Assembly (NCBI RefSeq): GCF_001669775.1
Contig: NZ_LXWK01000015.1
Coordinates: 62,001 to 126,000, forward strand
DNA from: Rheinheimera sp. SA_1
Lineage (GTDB): Bacteria > Pseudomonadota > Gammaproteobacteria > Enterobacterales > Alteromonadaceae
Reading direction: 5' to 3'
DNA: 64,000 bases
Part shown: in pieces, positions 28,672 through 37,512 of the stretch
Layout of the letters: every line of letters begins with the position of its first letter
Numbering within the stretch: position 1 is the stretch's first letter
Notes under the pieces: model-generated
Database searches by the model: none
What the model was told of the DNA's origin: nothing
Seen by the model: the letters and a program-made list of their open reading frames with translations, nothing else
Position numbers and translations under genes: made by a program

Positions 28672-29919
28672 TTATGGACACTGACTACCATAAATCGAAG
28701 TCGCCCATTGTGGGTTATCGATAAAGGGGTTGCGGTTTTGCTGCAGCTCATAGATCCGGTTGTTGCGACGCTGCTCAAAACTATCCACCGGATCGGCGAG
28801 GTGCCAGGCTAGCAATACACAAAGTTTACCCATTTGTGGTGCGGTGCTACCGGTTGGTGCGATATTTGGAATGGATAAATCCGGTGTGCCGCTATCATCA
28901 CCCCCTTCGTAGCGCACATCCATATAAAACATCATCCGCGCCACGTCGCCTTTGACAGCAGCGCGCGGCTCAAAGCTGTCACTGTCGGTTTTATTCAAAG
29001 GTGCTTCGCTGATAGCGGTGCCGCCATTGTCAAAATCTTTGTTGCCGCGGGTTGAATTCAGCGACACATCTTCCGGCCGTAAATGGTGAATATCGGTATG
29101 GGCATATTGGCTTTCTGCTGGAAAACCATGGCTTTTCGCCCAGACGTGCTCGCGGTTCCAGGCATCCAGTGAACTGCTGGTATTCACACGGAAGGTTTTG
29201 GCGGTGCTGCGTCCGGCATATAATAAAATTACGTTGCTGGTGTTGGCCGGATCTTCATCGGTGTAGCTGATGGCGTCCCACACTTCGCTGTAACTTAACC
29301 GTTGATGGCCACGCAAAATGGTGTTTAAAGTGGTTTTTAACGCAGCACCGGTTTTGCCGCTGGTGCCGACATAATAAGTCGGCAGATTGACGGTATCGCC
29401 ACCGCCGCTGCATGAGGTCGTTAATAGACCTGAGCCAGGGTTTCCGGCGTTGGTCGACACCTGCCAATCCGCCATGGTGTTGCTGTCGGCAACATTTTTG
29501 CGGGCAACCGATTTATCCACAGCGTTTAACGTCCAGCCGCTGATGGCATTTTCAAAAGCGACACTGTCGATTTCAGTCGTACCCTGGCGCAATTTGACGT
29601 AATCGCCGCTGTTGCCAAGCGACAGCGTTAAGCCGGTTTGTTGTGGTGTTTTGCCAAACAAAGCTTGCATAGCTGCGGTATTTTTCGCCACCACAAAATA
29701 GCTGGCTGGCGCGACGGTGCCGCTTAAGTTAAAGCTGCCGCCATTATCGGCAAGCGAATAACCACTTAAATTAACGCTGGCACAACCATCGTTATAAATT
29801 TCAATAAATTCTTCAGTGGTATCGTTAGTCGGTGCGTCGTATAACACTTCGGAAATTAATAGTTTGGCGTGTACAGGCAAGGTCAGACTAAACAATGCCG
29901 CGAGGGTAAGAAGGCGCAT
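28672..29919 (-). CDS. Lamin-tail domain / endonuclease I family secreted nuclease
   Basis: 415 residues from the ATG at 29919 (GGAG upstream) with a signal peptide (MRLLTLAALFSLTLPVHA). Residues about 20-130 form a lamin-tail (LTD) domain: LLISEVLYDAPTNDTTEEFIEIYN and VNLSGYSLADNGG. The C-terminal half is the endonuclease I (EndA/NucM) domain with AWNREHVWAKSHGF, DIHHLRPEDVSLNSTRGNKDF and FEPRAAVKGDVARMMFYMDVRY. It should be an extracellular or periplasmic nuclease for nutrient DNA or RNA. Repeat copy 3 lies directly upstream of the ribosome-binding site. Confidence 0.93.
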   Translation of the reverse strand: MRLLTLAALFSLTLPVHAKLLISEVLYDAPTNDTTEEFIEIYNDGCASVNLSGYSLADNGGSFNLSGTVAPASYFVVAKNTAAMQALFGKTPQQTGLTLSLGNSGDYVKLRQGTTEIDSVAFENAISGWTLNAVDKSVARKNVADSNTMADWQVSTNAGNPGSGLLTTSCSGGGDTVNLPTYYVGTSGKTGAALKTTLNTILRGHQRLSYSEVWDAISYTDEDPANTSNVILLYAGRSTAKTFRVNTSSSLDAWNREHVWAKSHGFPAESQYAHTDIHHLRPEDVSLNSTRGNKDFDNGGTAISEAPLNKTDSDSFEPRAAVKGDVARMMFYMDVRYEGGDDSGTPDLSIPNIAPTGSTAPQMGKLCVLLAWHLADPVDSFEQRRNNRIYELQQNRNPFIDNPQWATSIYGSQCP

Positions 29920-29935
29920 AGCTGCTCCAGAGTTG

Positions 29936-30086
29936 CCCGTCATCCTTGAAGCTGCAGGGTTGTTGGCCGCCATCACTCACTGAAGCGTCAGTCCGACCCA
30001 GTCACATAGGATTACTATGCTCCGGGTCGGACTGGCGTTCCAGATTCGTTCAGTTGCCGCCTACCTGCATCATCAATGATTTAGGG
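29936..30086. repeat. Dispersed palindromic element, copy 3
   Basis: About 151 bp in plus orientation from CCCGTCATCCTTGAAG to CATCAATGATTTAGGG. The core stem GTCCGACCC/GGGTCGGAC is perfect, with CATAG/CTATG inside. It starts 17 bases upstream of the endonuclease ATG, so it may lie in that gene's leader or split the gene from its promoter. Confidence 0.87.
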
Positions 30087-30262
30087 CAAAGTTGTTTTTG
30101 GTTCCGGCGCCCTTTCTTCGAGTGAGCTACCGCATTTTTGCTGATGTTTTTATCATCGCAAAATCAGCATAGCGCCAGAATATGACATTTGTCTTAATTA
30201 ATATTAATGAATATTACAGATTTAACAAATGTCTCACTTACACCGACAATTCCAGCGGTAAC

Positions 30263-31135
30263 CTAAGCCCACATCACCAAGAGCGCTGCAATCACAATCA
30301 AAGTTAATCCCAGATAATCCTGCTTTTTCAGTTTTTCCTTAAAGAAAAACGCTGAAATCAGCAAGGTAAACAACACTTCTACCTGACCCAGTGTTTTCAC
30401 CAAAGGCACAATTTCCAGACTCATTGCAGTAAACCAGCCCAAAGATCCAATACAGCTGGTGACACTGGTGAGGATGGTCAGTCGCGGCCGCTGCCATAAC
30501 GCGACTAAAGTGGCGCTATCCCGTAGCGCCAGATACAGCAATAACAGCAACGTTTGCAGGCTAATCACAAACAACAGCACCCAGGCCGCACCATAAGGAA
30601 ACGGCAAGCCCAGCGCCAGACTGGCTTCGCGCACCCATAACGACGTCAGCGCAAACGCTAAACCCGACGCCGAACCAATCAACACCGTCGGCCAACTGAT
30701 GGTTATAAAGCTACTCAGGCCGCTCAGTAAAAACACCGCGACACTACCTACCAGCACACCCAACCAGCCGAGTGGCGTTAAGGTACTGGCGAAAAACAAC
30801 ACGCCAAGCACCGCCGCAAAAATCGCTTCGCTTTTGGCAAGACCAACGCCAATGGCATAATTTTTCTGCTTAAACAGCACCACCATCAAGGCAGTCGCCA
30901 GAATTTGCATCAGCGCCGCCGCCACCACATAAAACACGAAATTGCCGCTAAACTGCGGCAGTTGTGCCGATGGATCCCGATATAAAATCCATAAATACAA
31001 GGCGGCTAACGGACTGGCATAAATAAAGCGCGCCAAGGTTACCCCCAGCACATTGACGTCAACCGACAGTTGTTTTTGAAAGGCATTGCGCCAGGCCTGC
31101 ATAAATGCCGCCAGCAGCGTAAACGAAATCCACAT
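30263..31135 (-). CDS. EamA (DMT) family transporter
   Basis: 290 residues with about ten hydrophobic helices in two EamA halves. The first contains FASPLAALYLWIL and GVGLAKSEAIFAAVLGVLFFASTLTPLGWLG, and the second ends with LVKTLGQVEVLFTLLISAFFFKEKLKKQDYLG. The pairing of an acidic residue in helix 9 with FFKEKL is typical of drug/metabolite exporters. GGAG lies about 9 bases before the ATG. Substrate unknown. Confidence 0.9.
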   Translation of the reverse strand: MWISFTLLAAFMQAWRNAFQKQLSVDVNVLGVTLARFIYASPLAALYLWILYRDPSAQLPQFSGNFVFYVVAAALMQILATALMVVLFKQKNYAIGVGLAKSEAIFAAVLGVLFFASTLTPLGWLGVLVGSVAVFLLSGLSSFITISWPTVLIGSASGLAFALTSLWVREASLALGLPFPYGAAWVLLFVISLQTLLLLLYLALRDSATLVALWQRPRLTILTSVTSCIGSLGWFTAMSLEIVPLVKTLGQVEVLFTLLISAFFFKEKLKKQDYLGLTLIVIAALLVMWA

Positions 31136-31316
31136 CAGCCAGGTCTCCGCTGTTGAGTAATTGGGGAAATATCAAGAAAAATGCCAGCGGCAACGCCGGA
31201 AGTCCAGATGGATAACTAGAAAGGTAATGTAGCGGATTTCTAGAAGCGATGGCGCAGATATTTTCGAAAAACCGATTAAAAATAACGCAGTTAGCGCGAG
31301 CTTGCGCTCGAGAGCG

Positions 31317-31344
31317 TTGCAATCACAGCCAAAAGCATTATGAT
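31317..31344 (+). promoter_or_regulatory. Promoter of tRNA-Pro
   Basis: TTGCAA (31317-31322) and TATGAT (31339-31344) are separated by 16 bases and lie 13 bases before the mature tRNA, a good sigma-70 arrangement. Confidence 0.7.
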
Positions 31345-31356
31345 AAGCCGCAATGT

Positions 31357-31433
<77 letters not shown>

Positions 31434-31707
31434 TTAATTTCCCTGTTTTATATAGACTTATTGCTTTCCTTTCGCGGGTTAAATTTTGAGCGCACCAATT
31501 GCGCACCAAATTGTAACGCACCGCATAGCTTGATTAATATGAGCCAGAAGGTTTGATAAATTATCAAAACTTCCAATCCAGTTAGATACAACACTTTATT
31601 CCATGCTCTGACGCTGAGCTCATTACTTGCAATGGCATAAAAAAGCCACGCTTTTCACGGCGCGGCTTTATCAAATTAGTTACGGCCAATAAGTTAATTT
31701 CTCAGAG
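31434..31707. other. AT-rich region 3' of tRNA-Pro
   Basis: No gene is seen. Two exact GCGCACCAA repeats (31490-31498 and 31501-31509) and a third, partial ACGCACC lie close together, then a terminator. The region begins the AT-rich patch that runs to about 33.4 kb. No integrase gene is present. Confidence 0.4.
31636..31671 (-). terminator. Terminator after the unknown secreted protein
   Basis: On the minus strand the stem AAAGCCGCGC/GCGTGGCTTT (one G-T pair) is followed by TTTTTTAT, just past the end of the 31.7-32.8 kb gene. Confidence 0.82.
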
Positions 31708-32838
31708 CTAGCGGCATCTCGACAAAAACTTGATCATTACACTGCCATGTCGGTTGTATAAGGTGGTTTGACAAATCCAGCCGTCGTCACGTTTTTCGTT
31801 TCGTCCGATCATTTCACTACTAGTATCAAAATGTTGTGTTTGCCTATCGTTCGCTCTTTCAGACAAGGATCTATCAAAATGTAAATCTTGTAGCACCTGT
31901 AATAGACAGACAGATATTTTCGGAGGTAATGCACCGGTCGGACGACTTAGTAAAGAAGCAACTGAATTACCATCGATAATGGAGTTAGTTGAGCTTAATT
32001 TTACGTCTATGTTGTTAGCTTCATTCAGAGTGACGGACCAGTGAAGTTCGGTAAGGTGAATATACCTCTCGAAGAGAGTATAAGCGCCAGTAGAATGCTG
32101 CCAACTTATATTAAACCCACCCTGATAAGCACCACCTTGCATACCAAATCCAGTAAATTTCCATTCGTTAAATGCTTCCTTTAGCGACGAATATTTCGAA
32201 TTTGTAAGAGTCGCCTGAAAACTAGCTCGAGCGTTATACTCTAAAAGCACCCTGTGACTTTCAGATAACGCATTTTCCAAGGCATGCTTGTGTGGGTCAG
32301 TAGCACAGCCGCTCATAGGATCAGAACTTTGAGTATTTGATTGACTGTACAAAGCGCTATCGGCATCTTTAGTAAGGCTGCTACTGGCCGAGCTTGCCAT
32401 ACTTGCAGCCGGGCCTGACATATTACTGGCAAGTTCTTGTAAGGCAGGACCTAACTGAAGTTTAGCATCTAGAGCTTTTAAGATGGCTAGACGCTGTTCA
32501 CTGGTAAGAGAGCTGTCGCGAGTAGCCAGAGTTAGCTGTTGTCGATTACCTTTTTGGTTGTTATGAAATACAGTGAATGGAAAAATCTGTCGGCTGGATT
32601 CGTTTACAACAAAAAAGCGATTGGTCAGACTTGTACATTCCTCAATATAATCTTCTGTAGGAGAACTCTTGATCACACAATGAACTTTTGGCGGCGCTTC
32701 GCGTTTGGCAATTTCAGCAGCTTCCTGATAAGTACAGTTGCTACAAAAAAAGCCATTTTCCACCGCTATAGCTGATGGTGTAAACATCATCAAAAATGAC
32801 ATTAACAATAACGACTTCAAAATAATTTTATTTTTCAT
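31708..32838 (-). CDS. Unknown secreted protein in AT-rich patch
   Basis: 376 residues from the ATG at 32838, chosen because a signal peptide follows directly (IILKSLLLMSFLMMFTPSAIA); an ATG at 32874 would add 12 residues. I recognise no family. The mature N-terminus carries a CxxC pair (FFCSNCTYQEAAEIAKREAPPKVHCVI), and further cysteines (EECTSL, MSGCATDPHKHA, SVCLLQ, WICQTT, LSRC) suggest disulphides in the periplasm. The middle is serine/alanine rich. Base composition is lower in GC than its neighbours, it has its own terminator, and it lies next to tRNA-Pro, so horizontal origin is likely. Function cannot be named. Confidence 0.78.
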   Translation of the reverse strand: MKNKIILKSLLLMSFLMMFTPSAIAVENGFFCSNCTYQEAAEIAKREAPPKVHCVIKSSPTEDYIEECTSLTNRFFVVNESSRQIFPFTVFHNNQKGNRQQLTLATRDSSLTSEQRLAILKALDAKLQLGPALQELASNMSGPAASMASSASSSLTKDADSALYSQSNTQSSDPMSGCATDPHKHALENALSESHRVLLEYNARASFQATLTNSKYSSLKEAFNEWKFTGFGMQGGAYQGGFNISWQHSTGAYTLFERYIHLTELHWSVTLNEANNIDVKLSSTNSIIDGNSVASLLSRPTGALPPKISVCLLQVLQDLHFDRSLSERANDRQTQHFDTSSEMIGRNEKRDDGWICQTTLYNRHGSVMIKFLSRCR

Positions 32839-33415
32839 CCTATTAAATCCATTAATTGAGAGTGTAATTTCCATATGACTCTACAAGGGGATGGTATCCA
32901 ACTCGCTTGAATCAAGTTTACAACACCAAAGAATTGTCGGAAAGTTTGCATTTGCAAGTTTACGTTTAATTCCAGATAGTTAAGCTACATGGACATCGAG
33001 CTTTGAGTGCGAATACAAAACCTCAAAGAACGATTACTCCACCGCTGTAGTGTATTCAGAAACACCAAATTTATGCTTCATAAAAGTTAATATATTTCTG
33101 ATAAAACCCTGATTTTCGATTACTTAATGAGCAATAAAATGCATATATTTAACTTTAGACCATGTTATCTCGTGAACAATCACCTAATCCCTCTGCCCAA
33201 TACCACGGCAATTTCCGACATTGTTTTTCGTTAATCACAGCTAACATGGTGTTGTCTGCCAATAAAGACTAGAAAAATGCAGTAAGCGGCGTTGTCGGAT
33301 TAATGCGCTCCTTTAAAAGCCCATTCAGAAACCGACCTGTGTCAGATCCACTCATCCATAAAAGTGATCTACCTGAAGCATTAAATTGTTGCGAATAAAA
33401 CTAACAGCCGAAAAC
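32839..33415. other. Gene-free AT-rich stretch
   Basis: About 577 bases with no supportable reading frame, RNA or repeat. It holds the promoter side of the unknown secreted gene and otherwise shows nothing I can interpret. It may be the remnant of a decayed insertion. Confidence 0.4.
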
Positions 33416-34351
33416 CTACTTCCCCACCAAAGCCTCCAAATCCACCCATAACTCTTTCCGCGTCAACGGTGTTTCCTTGGGCAAAAAAGGATTTTCCAGA
33501 TAAATTACCCGGCGCTTCGTGGCCACGGCTTCCGCTAAATCAGCGCCGTATTCTTCTAAAAACAACTGTTCAAACTCGCCACTGGCAATCATTTGATTCA
33601 GGCCTTTTTCGATGCGTTTGGCTAGTTCTGGCTGGCTTTTGCTGACGAAGAAGTACAAGGCGGTTGGGTAGTAGATGGATAGTCTGGGGTCGACGCGCAG
33701 GTTGTGTTTTTCCAGTGCAATTTCTTTCCACACTTCAAGAATTGACCGTGGAAAGAGCTCGGCACGGCCGGTCGCTATCATGTTGAACATGGAGCGGTAT
33801 TGGTTGGAGGTAATTACTTTTAGCTTGTTGCTTTGCAGAATTTTGGTGTCCGGCCAGTCGTGGCCTTGCAAGATCACTAGTTTTTTCAGCTGCGCAATGG
33901 TTTGCACTGTTTCGGTAAGATGTTGATTTTTTTCGGTAGTGAGGAACACGCGCCAGCCAAACAGGCCTTTATCAATCGGGATCCGTACCGGCAACAGATA
34001 TTGTTCACGTTCAATGCTGGTCATGCTCCAGAACACGTCCACCAGGTTACCGGCGGCAATTTCGCGTAGTGAGCGGTCCTGCACCATCGGCACCGGTGAG
34101 GCTTGCAGTGCAAAAGGTTCGCCGGATTTTTCGAGCGCTGCGCGCAGCAGCCGAATTGGATAGAGTGTTAAGGGGTCAACAATTTGATGCGGATAGCCGA
34201 AGACGATCAGTTGCGGCTGTAGTTTCGGCTGCGGCACCGGGGTTTCTGCGATCGCCTTCATTGGCACTGCGCTCATCAGACAGCTAAGTAACAATCCAGG
34301 TAAACAACAAACTCCGGAACTTAGCAGCAACCGAACGGCGGAACGCGACAA
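33416..34351 (-). CDS. Periplasmic solute-binding protein, SBP_bac_3 type
   Basis: 311 residues. The start is TTG at 34351, with GAGG 8 bases upstream; it gives a complete signal region (LLLSSGVCCLPGLLLSCLMS). An internal ATG would cut this. The mature part has LIVFGYPHQIVDPLTLYPIRLLRAALEKSGEPF, REIAAGNLVDVFWSMTSIEREQ and RAELFPRSILEVWKE, the two-lobed binding-protein pattern seen in orphan family-3 proteins of marine gammaproteobacteria. No transporter genes are adjacent. It resembles the 22.0 and 50.3 kb proteins in plan but not closely in sequence. Confidence 0.8.
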   Translation of the reverse strand: MSRSAVRLLLSSGVCCLPGLLLSCLMSAVPMKAIAETPVPQPKLQPQLIVFGYPHQIVDPLTLYPIRLLRAALEKSGEPFALQASPVPMVQDRSLREIAAGNLVDVFWSMTSIEREQYLLPVRIPIDKGLFGWRVFLTTEKNQHLTETVQTIAQLKKLVILQGHDWPDTKILQSNKLKVITSNQYRSMFNMIATGRAELFPRSILEVWKEIALEKHNLRVDPRLSIYYPTALYFFVSKSQPELAKRIEKGLNQMIASGEFEQLFLEEYGADLAEAVATKRRVIYLENPFLPKETPLTRKELWVDLEALVGK

Positions 34352-34464
34352 ATTGAGAACCTCAACTGACTGACGACCAAGAAGTTAAAGCCAGTATAGT
34401 TGAGGAGTCAGCGGGTAAATGGCACTTTTGAAGTAAAAAACTGCACTTTTAAAATTTACCATCC

Positions 34465-34502
34465 GGCGTACTACCGCTGTCGCGGTGAGTAGCGCCCTAC
34501 TC
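34465..34502. repeat. REP-like palindrome, copy 2
   Basis: GGCG, ACTACCGC, TGTC turn, GCGGTGAGT, CGCC, CTACT: the same order and spacing as the copy at 28606, with only a few base differences. Confidence 0.7.
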
Positions 34503-34540
34503 AAGGTGATGATTTTAAATAGATGATTTTAAAAAGCAGT

Positions 34541-34656
34541 AGCGCCGATAAGCGTAGCTCCATCGTCCACGAAAACTAACGAAAAATCATCGGGGGTGGC
34601 GGTCATGCCGGAACACCAGCATGTTCGATGGCGCTGCGCTTGTCGAACCTACCGTG
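34541..34656. repeat. Imperfect long inverted repeat
   Basis: The left arm (34541-34568) read in reverse complement starts CGATGGAGCTACGCTTATCG. The right arm (about 34627-34655) reads CGATGGCGCTGCGCTTGTCG, with roughly 21 of 27 bases matching over the full arms. The arms are about 60 bases apart, so the whole could fold as one hairpin. Confidence 0.55.
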
Positions 34657-34755
34657 TATGACACAAATTATGTAGCTATTAAATCGGGCGGACTCACCGA
34701 TGGAAGTCCGCCGTCGACATCGTCAGCACAAATAGGCCTGCGCTATTTACAACGC

Positions 34756-37221
34756 TTAGAACGTAACGTTGACACTCAGCCACAGGTTACGGGCTTTGTC
34801 TTTGTTATTAAAATCATCAACATAACTACCGGCATAACCACCACCGGCCACTGGTGCGAACACCGTGTTGTATGAAGTGAAGTCGATATCAAACAGGTTG
34901 TTAATCCGGACGTTGAAGGTCACCGCATCTGACGCTTTGTATGACGCGCCTAAATGGAACACTTCGTAGTTTTTGTAAAACAACTCTTTGTTTAGGGTCG
35001 CATCAAAACCACGGTAGCGTTTCGAGCGCACTTCGGCCGTTAAAAACAGTTTCAGTAAGTCAGTCGCTGCGTAATCCAATGTGGCGTTGGCCATATGGCG
35101 CGCGGTATTGGTCAGTGGTAACCCTTTGCTGGCACCGCTTTTTTGCTCGGAATCGGTCAAGGTATAGTTGGCGCGCAGCGTTAAATCGTACGGCAACTGA
35201 TAAATACCAGCCAGTTCAGCACCCAGAATATCGACCCGGTCAATGTTGATTTTTTGCGAGAACGACACATAACCTAAATCAGCCCAACCGGCCCCAACGT
35301 CAGCGCAGCGTTGACCTGGTTTGGCAATATCACAAGGTGGAATGGTATCGCCACCGTTGGAAATTTTATCGTCAAATCTATTGTTAAAAATGGTGGCGTT
35401 AAAGCTGTGGCCATCATCGTGCGCGTAGTACACAGCCACTTCAGTATTGACGCTGGTTTCTGGCGTTAACAATGGGTTACCCACGCCAGGGCTTACCCCC
35501 TGACCGCCGAATTGGACAATACCCGGGAATAAATCACTGGTTTTTGGTGTTTTATAACCGGTGCTGACACCACCTTTGATGGTCCAGCTTGGGTTGACCG
35601 TCCACACGCTGTACAAACGCGGGCTGACTTCGCCGCCAAAGACGTTGTGATCGTCATAACGAATACCGGCAGTCAGCACTACATCTGGCAACACTGTCCA
35701 GTTATCTTCGGCGAACAGCGCCCACATCTCGTGTTTTTGCACTGTGCCTTCGACATAACCATCACCGTACATGCCAAATACGCTGTCTTCCATCTCACCG
35801 TCAATCAACTGACCACCGGTGACTACCAGATGGTTCTCAAATGGAATATCGATTTTAGCGTCCAGCGTATATTGGTTGGTGGCTAAGGTACGGGCATCAC
35901 GTGGTAAATACGACAACATTTGCTGATATTGCGCGGCAGATAAATTGGCCTGCATAAAGGCCATTTTCGCCGCTTCACTTTGGCTGGTGAAGGTGGTGGA
36001 TTTAATCGAATCGGTGCGACCACTCAAAAAAGTTGGCACACAGTTCAATGCGGCGTTATTTTTACCACCGGCTTTTAAACAAGCAGCATTCCAAAGCCCT
36101 TGTAAACCGTTACGCTCGGCCACGGTGTAAGGTAAAGTCCGGCCCAGGTTGCTGGTATCGACGCCGGACAGGCTAATGTTGCTGCGAATATCACCCTGCC
36201 ACTCGCCTAAATGTTGCAGCGCCCATTGTTCACGGCCAAAACGTTGATCTTTGGCATAACCAGCGCGTGGCTGAATAGCGGCGTTGACGATGCGCAGCAT
36301 GGCGTCGAAGGTATCTTCAGTGCCTAGCTGATTGCCATCGTTGTCGTATTTTTGCTCGGAGTTATCGTAGCTGAAAATCACCGTGTGTTTGTCATTTGGC
36401 ATGTAGTTCAACGTGGCACCGGCTGACCAGTTGGTGTTATCCACCGTTTTACCACCACCGCCAAAACCTAATTCGCGGCTGACCCAATTGCCGTCCGGAT
36501 CCATCGCCGGTGCATATTCCGGATCTGATGCGTCACGTTCGTACACATTACCGCGTAGTGCTAAACCTAATTGACCTGGCAACAAAGGCGTAAACAGACT
36601 GAAATCGGTGGTGGTATCATCGCCGAACACTGATTCTGACTGCACAGTACGGCTGTGCGAGAATGCACCAACGGTTTTATCGGTAATTTTCTTGGTGATG
36701 ATGTTAATCACACCACCTAAAGCATCTGCGCCGTACAAAGTCGACGCCGGGCCACGGATCACTTCCACCCGCTCCACCGCCGACAATGGCGGAATATGGT
36801 TAAATTGGTTGCCACCAAAGCTGTTCGGGTAAATATCACCATTATTATTCTGACGACGGCCATCAATCAAAATCAGCGTGTAATCTGAACCCATACCGCG
36901 CATCGACACTGTGCCCTGCCCGGTTTTGTCACGGGTTTCGCCGATATCAACACCTTCCAGTTCCCGTACTACATCCAACAACGTGGTGTAAGGACGGGTT
37001 TGCAGTTCAATGCCGCTGATCACCGAAATACTGGCTGGCGCATCCACCACTTTCTGTTCAAAACCTGACGCAGTCACCACAATCCGCTCAATTGCGGCAT
37101 CGCCACTGGCATTGGCTTCAGGCTGCACTGCAGCGTAGACAGCTGGGGCATAAGCAGCTGGCAGACCCAATAAGGCAAATTGCAAGGCGATGGCGATCCG
37201 GGCGGGTTTGGACTTGAACAT
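34756..37221 (-). CDS. TonB-dependent receptor, Fur-regulated (siderophore type)
   Basis: 821 residues from ATG 37221, with AGGAG just upstream. Signal peptide (IALQFALLGLPAAYAPAVYA), then a TonB-box-like IERIVVTASG, the plug domain (ISVISGIELQTRPYTTLLDVVRELEGVDI; GMGSDYTLILIDGRRQ; VERVEVIRGPASTLYGADALGGVINIITKK) and a beta-barrel ending in NLWLSVNVTF. The plug is of the colicin I/CirA-FepA type. A Fur box lies about 70 bases upstream, so iron-siderophore uptake is the likely role. Exact ligand unknown. It appears to be transcribed alone. Confidence 0.93.
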   Translation of the reverse strand: MFKSKPARIAIALQFALLGLPAAYAPAVYAAVQPEANASGDAAIERIVVTASGFEQKVVDAPASISVISGIELQTRPYTTLLDVVRELEGVDIGETRDKTGQGTVSMRGMGSDYTLILIDGRRQNNNGDIYPNSFGGNQFNHIPPLSAVERVEVIRGPASTLYGADALGGVINIITKKITDKTVGAFSHSRTVQSESVFGDDTTTDFSLFTPLLPGQLGLALRGNVYERDASDPEYAPAMDPDGNWVSRELGFGGGGKTVDNTNWSAGATLNYMPNDKHTVIFSYDNSEQKYDNDGNQLGTEDTFDAMLRIVNAAIQPRAGYAKDQRFGREQWALQHLGEWQGDIRSNISLSGVDTSNLGRTLPYTVAERNGLQGLWNAACLKAGGKNNAALNCVPTFLSGRTDSIKSTTFTSQSEAAKMAFMQANLSAAQYQQMLSYLPRDARTLATNQYTLDAKIDIPFENHLVVTGGQLIDGEMEDSVFGMYGDGYVEGTVQKHEMWALFAEDNWTVLPDVVLTAGIRYDDHNVFGGEVSPRLYSVWTVNPSWTIKGGVSTGYKTPKTSDLFPGIVQFGGQGVSPGVGNPLLTPETSVNTEVAVYYAHDDGHSFNATIFNNRFDDKISNGGDTIPPCDIAKPGQRCADVGAGWADLGYVSFSQKINIDRVDILGAELAGIYQLPYDLTLRANYTLTDSEQKSGASKGLPLTNTARHMANATLDYAATDLLKLFLTAEVRSKRYRGFDATLNKELFYKNYEVFHLGASYKASDAVTFNVRINNLFDIDFTSYNTVFAPVAGGGYAGSYVDDFNNKDKARNLWLSVNVTF

Positions 37222-37291
37222 GAAGGACTCCTGTACTGCGATTAGAGACAACAATAAATTGCTGAAATGACAATAAGTTAAAATAAATTTC

Positions 37292-37310
37292 GCTAATGAT
37301 AACCATTATT
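37292..37310. promoter_or_regulatory. Fur box of the TonB receptor
   Basis: GCTAATGATAACCATTATT matches 16 of 19 positions of the consensus GATAATGATAATCATTATC, about 70 bases before the receptor ATG. It should mediate iron repression. Confidence 0.82.
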
Positions 37311-37512
37311 AGTTGCATTTCCAATGTTTATTGCGAACTATTTGCATTCAATGATGTCTGGCAGGCGGGATATTAAGGTCGCGGCGAACACTGCGACCTT
37401 CAACGAATTTGTGATTGATCAATAGCTTTGGTGATAGCTTTGATGGCAGATACTGATTGTTAAAGATGGTTGTCGTTTAAAGATCAAGATGGCTAAAAAC
37501 AGCCAGCGGCGC

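Larger units (their letters stand above)
34352..34755. other. Intergenic region with stacked inverted repeats
   Basis: About 400 bases with no gene. It contains REP-like copy 2 and a separate pair of inverted repeats (34541-34656). The open frame crossing this stretch on the plus strand has no ribosome-binding site and is not supported. Confidence 0.55.

Noticed and set aside
31434-33415. Prophage or integrative element at tRNA-Pro
   Set aside because: No integrase, no second attachment sequence and no phage genes are visible; only the composition and position suggest past insertion.
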